A stretch of 64,000 bases of DNA, taken from the NCBI GenBank assembly GCA_028554795.2, contig CM068830.1:114899214-114963213 (forward strand), given 5' to 3'. The notes beneath the pieces are model-generated. The model saw only the letters and a list, made by a program, of their open reading frames with translations. It was not told the origin of the DNA and did not search any database. The stretch comes from Sinohyriopsis cumingii (Eukaryota > Mollusca > Bivalvia > Unionida > Unionidae). Positions 54,956 through 64,000 of this stretch are shown here, piece after piece (within the stretch, counting starts at the first letter, position 1; every line of letters starts with the position of its first letter). Made by a program: the position numbers and the translations under genes.

Positions 54956-57900
54956 AATATATTTTGAAAGCCCTCACCTACAATAACCAACTTTACCAAA
55001 CACCCACCCCCCACACACTCCAAAACCCATTTAACCTATTATTATATGGCGTCATTGTGTGATTTTAGATTTTTTCCGTGACACATTGCAGTGTCAACAT
55101 AAAGACAAAACTAAGATACATGAATTCTACAAGCTTGTCAACTGAAGATTTTATTTCATCCAACGATTTACTGATCTACGATTTGTAAGGGTGTAAGTGT
55201 TTGAGAAAACTTACATGACAAACGGAACAGTTCACAGAAATATGGTGACTACTGATCACAATTTTGGAGAGGTAGTTTCAAAAACGGGAACAGATACCAT
55301 TAGGATTTTAATCAAAACTATTATGAAGGAGAGAGAGAGAGATAGAGAGCTTTTCATACTGTATAACATATTACGACACGTACTTTTGTTTTTACAGTAT
55401 ATTTTTCCTAAGAAAGATTCAAGAAACGTACATCCCACTTAGATAATCACAACCATATAAAAAATACACATTATTAAATATCACTAGAGTGAAATGAAGA
55501 TTTGGGCAACTAAAAATCGCTCTTTTTTTGATAACGTGGATTTAAAGTTCTCACAGAATAGTTCATTAAAATATGCTGTGATGTATTTGTCTGTAAAACA
55601 GACATAATTTCCGTGGGATCGCCCAGGGTACGATTGTTTTTGAGTTTGTTTTACTTTTTGTAATTATTTTATAAATCGCCCAGCTGCGAGACACGACCTA
55701 TCTTGACTCTGTGTGAAGAGCTACTGACGTGAATTCGAAGTGAACGCGGTACGAAAATAAGTCTAGCCAATGCAATTGTTGACGATGAGTGATGCATTGT
55801 TTTGTTCCAAGGCAATGTGGCAAAATAATGCATACGCTCTTGCGTTGTTACCACTGCAGTGCAGAGAGACTGGAATATGAACTTGAATCGCTCTGTTGTG
55901 TATGGTACCATTTCTTCTTACCACATCAACTACTGAAAGGTCACAGTACTGGTTCGCGTTATGAAAATGACAATATCTTTTTATCTCACTTAAACATTTT
56001 GACATACGCACTCACATCGCCAAATTCAGAAGTGTTACAGTATTGAGTTGCATGGTTTTTGTTTGTGTTTGATTTTGTTTTTAAAACGTTTTGTGACTTT
56101 GTGGTTTGTATGAAGTAAATAAACTAAATTACAGTGAATCTCAATCATGATGACCCAAGCTGTCTGTCTATTGATGTGTGTATTTACTTAAGAAGAATTA
56201 TGACCTCTAAGACACAAAGATATACGGCAAGCATGATTAGAATGAACACAACGACAGCTAACCGTAGTAACAGTGTGGGTGTTTTCCCTCAAGTCCATGT
56301 AACGTAGAGTTTCAATCCTCTTTCGAGACAAACTTGTATCATTCAGAAGTCGAGCTGAACAAGCTAGCATCACAACAGCGATGGAAGAAAACACTGCAAC
56401 AATGAACGACGTGGCATCAAGATGGCTACCAGCCCTTGCAGTTATACCAGCTCCAGCATTACGGCCATAAGAGCTCTTGGCAAAAAGCAAGCTTCCAAGT
56501 GGAGTTTGCGGGCAGGAGAAAATAGAACAACTCTACTACTGGTCTGGACTTCCAACAATGAGGGTGAGGGCCTGCGCTAAATGAGCTAGACTACTGTATG
56601 ACCAAAAGGAAAACTAGCAGGAAGTATAAACAGAGAATGAAACCTGTTCACAAACAATCAGCTAACCACTCTATACCCGCTAATAACTTAGGCAGTATAC
56701 ATCGACAGCAACACCCGACATAGGCTCCCCCAAAGGTTAGAAAAACAACATCTACACAGACCAGCGATCGGCAGGAAAAGAAAAGAAATGGTGCAGAAAC
56801 AAAACAGGCGTAACCACAAGTGATGCCACCACCAGAGATAGAGGAGAAGAGCGTAGAAGAACTAACAACAACATCGGAAGAAGAAAGCACAGACGAGGAA
56901 AACGAAGAGGGATTTACGATTGAACAACGCTCAGAAACATTGGGTCTAGAGAAAACTTTAAGTGACCCCAAAAAGTCCAAAAACTTTATCGTTTCGATAC
57001 AATATATGGCCTTGAGGTCACTTAAACCGAAAAGAAGACCCAATACATAGCAGTGGCTATTCGCTCAACGTATCCTCTCTCACCACTACTCGAAGGCTTA
57101 TCAAGAAACACAGCTCAATATGCTTGCGGATTACGCCACTTGCACTAGCAAAAATGCATGGGTACGAGGCATTTCCTACTGAAGAATATGAAGACCAACG
57201 TAGAACAGAAGATATATAGCACTCTGAGAATCGCCGCAACACCTTCAGGCAGCCGACCTGATAATTAAAAGCTCTTCTAGGGCTAAAAACAAATTGCCTA
57301 TTATTTAAGGGATTCCACTTTGGCTTGGAATCCCGATTCGATAAAACCACAAAAACTAATCTGATCCTTTTTACCACCGCTTCTAAATCAACAACTTATC
57401 ATACCTAACAATAACTGCAAAATAAATAACATTCTTTAAAGTCGCTCAAGAAAATATTGAATTTTAATTTCTTAGGACACCACAACGTACACTAAGTACT
57501 ACTTTTTTGGAACAGTTAAGACTTAGGAAAATTTCAAAACTCAAACAATTCGACACAATTACAGAGGTGGCTTACACGCTATTGGATTATGTATTGTCTA
57601 CTAATACAACTGGACTTGATTTGAAATGATAATACGTTCTGGCGTTTTGGGGCTACTAGTGTGCTGTGCTTGGTGTATGGAGTTACAAAATTGAAACGGA
57701 TTGAAATCGAAACATTTGAATTAATACGTTTACGTGGGATAACCAGGGCTGTAAACCCCAACCTGACTGGCTGCTGAACCATTGTGTGACTTCAAACTTG
57801 CTGGAAACTAAAACGGATCGAAAATTGAAAAACTGGGCTTATACATTTACGCGGGAGAACCAGGTTTGTAAACCTAAATCTGATTGGTAGTTTAATACTT

Positions 57901-59480
57901 TGGCTAATTTACTAACTTACTGAAAACTAAACGGATTAAAAATCGGAAAAACCTGGCTAGCACTTTACGCGGGAGAAACTGGTTTGTAAATTCAAATCTG
58001 AATAGTAGTTGAACCCTTTGGTTGACTTTCTAAACTTTATGATATATCTGGAATTAACTATGGAATACTAATTGAATTTCAAAAACGCTTTTATTAGTTG
58101 GTGGATTGAAATTACTGTTTGGGTTTTGTTCGCATTTTCCTGGATACCTTTCCTGCTTTGCAACTTCCAGACATTAAGTAAATAGTGCGACAATCGCACA
58201 TATACACGGAATTGTAGTGGCTCTATTCCTACAATTCCGATTAATTAAATATCCTGGCGATCAGGAATTAACCAGTCGCAAAAGCATTCGTTTGCATAGG
58301 CGACTATGATTTTTATACATTAACATTAACAAACTTGTATCTCTTTTAGGGCTTGAAATAAAAAAACTGAAAAAACGTAAGCACTTTGCTATAGATAATT
58401 TCAGCAACAGGCTAAAAAACATATGTACCGTTACAACAATAGAAAGCCTTTAATCTTCTAGCAAAAATAAATGCATAAAAACTGAAAGGCAGTGAATTAT
58501 GTAGATATGCCTCTCACTTTGAGTAGGTATACGCATGCAACATTCACCAACAACTTGAAAAACAAAATGTATGAACAGAGAGAAACCTCAATTTATAGGG
58601 ATTTTTTTCTTCAATATTGTTTCTGTTTCTTTTTCTTTTTTGGAACATGTATAAACACTACTCGAGGATGGAACAGGTAAAATATACATAAAATCTTTTA
58701 TATTTCTGAAAAGTGCGGGGATATTCCTAACGTTCTTAACCAGCTCTGTATACTGGGACGGGTCTGTAAAATATCCACAAATAAAAGAAACAGACATTCT
58801 ATTAAAGCTGCAAGTGCGTCCGTGTTTTGGAAAATGGTAAAAATTGGTTAGATATTTTTCTCGTGGCACTTATAAAGCGAAGAGTCTGTTCATGTGTCAT
58901 TAGCTAAAGTCATATAACTTTTGTACGGTTTTTAAACTTCCACTTTGTAAAATGTGGACTATCATAAGTTATTATCACAAAGAGAACTGGAACATAGGGA
59001 ACTTGACAGTTTTTGTTTGGATACATCCACTAAACTCCACAACTTACTTGCTCTGTCTCATACTTTGGGTTTAGGAAACATCGCTTTTGTAGGTACAACA
59101 GCAGTGGTCAGAGCAGGAGGAAAAATCAATATATACAGAGACGGTATGCCGTTAGGACACGTACGTACTCCATAAAACCACTCTACTCGACTACGATGTC
59201 TCATTCTCTCTGTCACTTTTACTTTGTCGTTGACCACGATGTCTACCAACCCTGATTTTAACACACGTTTTTCTTCATTTGATATTAAACAATACTAAAC
59301 CCATTTTGAAAAGAACTGCCCTTTTACGACATAGCTTCGGCCCAGTACCGTCTCTAGCGCTCTTGAGCCGCTTCCACAAGTTGTCCTCATGGATACGGAA
59401 CTACCGCCACGTGCACGTAAGCTTCATTAGTGACACCGTCAGGGCAAATCCATCGTGTGGTGTCCAGAGGAGATACTTTT
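54956..59480. other. Intron, middle part
   Basis: No exon recognised. From 56.2 to 57.05 kb broken frames on the plus strand include an acidic segment (EEKSVEELTTTSEEESTDEE); the family is not recognised. A 118-base tandem repeat is at 57.73 kb. Confidence 0.4.
57729..58045. repeat. 118-base tandem repeat, about 2.7 units
   Basis: Units start at TTTACG 57,729, 57,846 and 57,964, each with GCGGGAGAA-C-GGTTTGTAAA and AAACGGATTAAAAATCG-type parts. Parts of an earlier unit are visible before 57,729. Confidence 0.75.
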
Positions 59481-59489
59481 GACTAGATC

Positions 59490-62160
59490 CAAAGATTTTG
59501 TTCACGTTTATCTTTTGGGTTGTTATATATAATGGACAAAATACTGGAAGACATAAATGTGAAGGTGAAAGTCTCCCCACTGGACGCCATATATATATGC
59601 AAAGCTCAGTCCATTTTTTCTGCATATACCGCCCTCCTCCTAGTAGAAAAAACAAGCTGGCTGACTCTCTCGTTTTGGAGCAGTTTCCGAATTTTCTGGA
59701 CTATGAAAATTCGATAGGTGGCAACCTGATTATTCATGAAGATTTCAACTTTCACTTTGACTGTCCCGGAAACCCAAATACAGCAAAACTCATATATTCC
59801 ATTAATGTTTTTCAACCTAAAATAGGCAGTTAATCAATCCACCCATAAACATGGTCACATTTTAGACTAGATTATTCACAGACCTGATGATAACATTCTA
59901 CGGTCCTCCCTGGTATCCCATAACCTTGCATCAGATGACCTGTGCATTATATGCCAACTTGACGTATCAGTCCCTAACCCTCCACCTTTATCTGTTACTA
60001 AGAGAAACCTCCGTATGATAAATAGAACCAAACTAATGCATGACATCCAAATTAACCGAACAACTAGATTACCTTCTACCACATAACAATTCGATAACTG
60101 CCTGCGTTCATTGCTTGGTAAACATGCACCAGCTACCAAGTGCAGAATATCAATTCAAAAGCGTTCTCCATGGTATAGCAATGTTAAGGACCAGCTTTTC
60201 ATTGCTAAAAGAGACCGCCGTAAAGCTGAGAGGCTTTGGCTTTCCACCAGACTCACTATTCATAAGCAAATATATGAAGCCACTAATGAAGCCACTAAGA
60301 AGAATGTCACAAATATAGTCCATGCAACTAAATCAGCCCTCTAAACTACAAAGATCATGGAAAGTTTCAGCTGCGAAGAGCTCTTCGAGATTACTAACAA
60401 GCTAATGTCAAGGAACAAATCTGCACCACTTCAAACTACCTTCTCTCCAGTCGAACTTCCGGACATATTTGCAAATTACTTTCGTTACAAAGTACAAATC
60501 ATAAGAGATAAGCTTGACACCACAATTTCAATTGACTCGTCGTCACCATACAGTTGGGTTACAGAATTTGAGCGGCAACCATTAGCAGCATTTGAACCTG
60601 TCTCTATGGATTCCGTACGTACAATCCTGATGAAGAGTGCACCAAAGTCATGTGAACTTGATCCAATTCCAACATCGCTGCTGCGTGAGTGCTTAGATCC
60701 AGTATTGCCTTCATTAACTGATGTTATTAATACCTTTCTCTCATCCGGCGAATTCCCATCATTTTTCAAAACTGCCTTTGTAAAGCCTATGCTGAAGAAA
60801 CCAACACTAGACCATAATGATTTAAAGAACTACCGCCCAGTTTCTAATCTCCCATTCATATAAAAAATCTTAGAAAAGGTTGTTCTATCCCAGCTTGCAT
60901 CTCATCTAAATTCAAACAGTCTTTTTAGCAATGTACAATCTGTATATCGCCCTTGTCATAGTACTGAAACTACTCTTCTAAAAGTAGTTAATGACATTCT
61001 GCGTTGGATAGCAGAAAGATTACTGTACTCACCCTCTTTGATTTATCTGCAGCATTTGACACAATAGACCATGATATATTACTTCACCGTCTCCAGCATG
61101 TAATTGGCATTCATGATACAGCCTTACTGTAGTTCAAGTCCTACTCGGCCAACAGGACACAAATTGTGTCTGCAAATGGAATACACTCCAACCCAGTTCA
61201 TCTATGTTGTGGTGTTCCACAGGGGTCTGTTCTTGGACCTGTTACCTTCATTATATACACTCAGCCCCTCTCAAGTGTCATAGATCATCATTCAGTGTCT
61301 CACCATTTGTACGCTGATGACACCCAAGTATACAAATCTAGCTACCCAACTGAAGTTGATGCTACCATCCAAGGTGTAGAGAGGTGCATTTCTGATGTGA
61401 AATCATGGATGACATGCAACAAGCTGCAGATGAATATGATAAAACTGAAGCCATTCTGATCAAAACACAAAGACTTTCTCATTCACATCCTTTACCTCAA
61501 ACAATAAATATCAGCAACACCAACATTAAACTCACATAGTCAGTACGAAACCTAAGTGTTACTCTGGACAGTACTCTCACATTGCACCAACATGTCATGA
61601 ATATATGCAAGGCTGCATATCATGATCTGAGACGCATCAGCTCAATTCGCAAATATCTTTCAGTTGATGCCACTAAAACACTTGTGTGTTCATTAGTACT
61701 TTCAAGACTGGACTATTGTAACTAAATTATTTCTGGTTCATCTCAATATCTGCTCCAGAAACTTCAAAAAGTTCAAAACACAGCCGCTCGAATCATACTT
61801 AGAGTCCCAAGATCAGAGCACACCTCCCCGCTGCTCTATACCCTACATTGGCTATCCATTCGATCCAGAATCAAACACAAAATTTGTTCTCTGTGCTACT
61901 TTTCACTATCGGACTCTAGTCCAACATATTTATCCTACCTCACCCATGTGTACACACCAGGAAAATACTTACGCTCCTCTTCTGACAATCGTATACTCAT
62001 TATTCCTACTATGAAAACAAAGTCATATGGACAGCGTTCTTTTTGCATTCCAGGGCCCAGCAACGTGGAATGAATTGCCCACTGAACTTAGCCACAAAGG
62101 CAAGTCATCACATTCAATACTGCTCTTAAAACTCGCTTATTTCGACTATGTTTACACTTT
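59490..62160 (+). mobile_element. LINE copy C, CR1/L2-like, longest copy, inactive
   Basis: It contains, in order, the end of an APE endonuclease (IYRPPPSRKNKLADSL; LIIHEDFNFHFDCPGNPNT), then a linker with SPWYSNVKDQLFIAKRDRR. Next is an RT domain open over 168 codons (60,357-60,863; KSCELDPIPTSLLRECLDPV; LKKPTLDHNDLKNYRPVSNL). After a stop come GVPQGSVLGP and LYADDTQVY (61,216-61,330), then the same thumb and C-terminal blocks as copies A and B. The YADD motif is intact. Stops and frame changes (for example at 60,861 and near 61,010) show it cannot be expressed. The 5' boundary is uncertain. Confidence 0.85.
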
Positions 62161-63130
62161 CCTTGGGACCTCTCTTAAATATTTATATGATCAATGATAC
62201 AAAGTTGCAATTGCCGGTCGACACAGTAAGTTAAATGTCTTGGTTACGGGTCACGCATATGTAATGTATTTAAGGTTTTGTTGATGTTTTTTATTGTTAT
62301 TTCTTAAACCTATTACAAGGTTCTAAAAATCGAACGTTATTATTTATTAAATATGATAATATTCAAAGCTCCCCCACCCTTGTTGACCATTGTATCAAGA
62401 TAATGGCGAAAATCCATGAAAAGACGAGAATAGAGGAGTTTCGCTTGTGTAATACCACAATGTCTCTGGACCTATGATGAATGATGTAAATGATTAGTCT
62501 AACCGACCAGAGAGAGACATTTATGGTCTGCAGTAATGTTAATTAAAGTAGAGTAATGATTTAGAACTGCTTTAAAGATATTAAAATATTTAATTTACCT
62601 CTTGTTGGTTCGTCGTTTCACTTAGATTATATTCCACGCTAATTTCCTTGCGCCTGTACGTCAATACATTGATGAGCGTTCACTATTCAAGAATCTATGT
62701 GTCTTTAGGCCTATTGCTCTACTTTCTTCATTAAAATAATCTTTCACGTAAAACTTTATTAGTCTAACATATTGATTTAAGACATGTGAATACAAATAGA
62801 AAATAAATTGAAAACAATCAACTTATCAATATGAAAAGGTGATTGTGAATAGGCAAAAAAAGACAGAACTACATTTTGTAGGGGACACACTCGGCAGGGA
62901 TGTGAATTCATTCACCCAGTCAATACAGAGTTGCCTCTCGTCACTCAAATTCAGTTAAAATGGTAAATATATGTCTTTTTATGTGATATAAATAAAATAT
63001 ATGTATAGTATATACGCTGTATCAATGTCATACTACTCGCTGTAAAAAAATTTCATTAAAAGGAAACACAGAAAGCCTCGTTCCTACTTAATGAAAAATG
63101 TATACATCTCGTGGTATATCATTGATACAG

Positions 63131-63203
<73 letters not shown>

Positions 63204-63576
63204 TATAGCAAATCTGGGATCTTGGCAAAGGGCTTTCTGGATCATGAGACATCTTATGTAAGGCAGATAACACGAGCAATTAATATAGCAACATATAAAA
63301 ATAAGGACAATATATATTTACCTACTTTTGTGTTATTGAAACCGGAATCCGCGAAATATATTCCTAATTTATCATTTGTATGTATTTATATTACGTTAAA
63401 CATAGACCGTTCTTCCATGACACTAAAGCACGCTTAATTTGTTTCATACCATTTACATTAAAGACGCCGGCTACCTTGATATCCTTTAAGAACCTACTGC
63501 AGCAGAGTCTCTTTTACTGATAGCAAGAACCAGCCCCACATATACTCTAGCTCACACACTTAAGAATTTAATTTAC
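62161..63576. other. Intron, distal part
   Basis: AT-rich, with one long (AT)n tract; nothing else recognised. Confidence 0.45.
63136..63203. repeat. (AT)n microsatellite
   Basis: About 33 units. Confidence 0.95.
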
Positions 63577-63707
63577 CTGGTAATACCAGTTAATGTTTGG
63601 TGCAGGATATGTACATCCATTTGTTTGACATTGAAGAGTAGTCTGGGATCTGGCAAGGTCTCCTTCTATGTCCCCTCCTTTGGTGAAGAACATGTGGCGT
63701 GGAATTG
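63577..63707 (-). CDS. Exon: first half of a split Ig domain
   Basis: A 131-base exon, phase 1 at the start and 0 at the end, between TTTCTCCTAG and CAG/GTAAAT (63571-63576). It opens IPRHMFFTKGGDIEGDL, carries the first Cys in TTLQCQTNGCTYP and the core Trp in NINWYYQ, and stops there. The second half of the domain must come from another exon. The next one downstream with the matching phase is at 50.4-50.6 kb. The remaining bases, 63,708-64,000, are intron with nothing recognised. Confidence 0.72.
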
Positions 63708-64000
63708 CTAGGAGAAAGAAGAATAATTGATACAGCATTTACTGATTGATTGTTTGATAGCGTTATTGGTGTTTTACGAAACATCCGCACCTCAAAGCTT
63801 CTAAGTTAGAAAATTATTACAAGCCCTCTAAAACCTCTTCTATATCAGAATGAAAACAATCACAAAGCTATAAGCAAAAGTTAAACAGAATAGTCACTAA
63901 ACGATGGAATTTATTTCAGATCAACAGAACTTTAAATTATTGGTATGAATTTTAAATGCCCACCTCCCCCAAACAAATACGCGGGATCATAAAAATACAT

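Noticed and set aside
58954-59175. 73-codon plus-strand frame (LHNLLALSHTLGLGNIAFVG) before LINE copy C
   Set aside because: No family, splice context or repeat partner was seen; the length is possible by chance.

Overview
The window joins two kinds of DNA. Bases 1 to about 10,720 are the right-hand part of a large virus-like DNA transposon of the Polinton/Maverick (adintovirus-like) group, read on the plus strand. The rest is AT-rich animal genomic DNA with long introns, microsatellites and retrotransposon remains. It carries, on the minus strand, exons of one immunoglobulin-superfamily membrane protein. The species cannot be named from the sequence; a lophotrochozoan or other marine invertebrate is plausible but is only an inference.

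Element, 1-10,720. Genes in order: the 3' end of an FtsK/HerA-type packaging ATPase; a small pX-like protein; a basic Pro/Ser/Thr-rich frame; a second pX-like paralogue; a Polinton protein with an ALVP-type N-terminus; a DDE integrase with a chromodomain in a shifted frame; a two-span membrane protein; a broken penton/minor capsid gene; a pVI/pX-like basic protein; an intact double-jelly-roll major capsid protein; a Cys/His protein; and an adenain-like cysteine protease with its catalytic residues. The ATPase start, and presumably the polymerase gene, lie left of the window. After a poly(A) signal come three small accessory genes built as a repeated cassette: a shared 40-base promoter module, an ORF with a helical head and a Gln- or Glu-rich middle, and a 3' hairpin. 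The hairpins have the form of animal replication-dependent histone mRNA stem-loops (six-base stem, TTTC loop, purine-rich downstream element). This is the most unusual observation here.

Host gene, about 12,296 to beyond 63,707, minus strand. Eleven exons were found from domain content and splice signals. Nine are phase 1-1, and two together form one split Ig domain. In transcript order they are Ig (split, 63.7 and 50.6 kb), Ig (49.4), Ig (39.3), Ig (37.3), Ig (35.6), Ig (28.0), a short 84-base exon (22.4), Ig (20.1), Ig-like (19.1), FN3 (14.8) and a transmembrane exon (12.4). No cytoplasmic or terminal exon was found before the element.

Invaded introns. The 39.3-49.1 kb intron holds an endonuclease relic of a LINE (40.5-41.1 kb) and a decayed Polinton of another lineage (PolB pieces at 41.6 and 44.3-45.0 kb, ATPase piece at 43.2 kb). 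The 50.6-63.6 kb intron holds, on the minus strand, a decayed copy of the element's accessory cassette (52.5-53.1 kb) and a tandem array (53.2-54.95 kb) that resembles the element's spacer. It also holds a CR1/L2-like LINE (59.5-62.2 kb). Two shorter copies of that LINE lie at 30.4-31.2 and 37.8-38.8 kb, and an RT relic lies at 25.6-26.1 kb.
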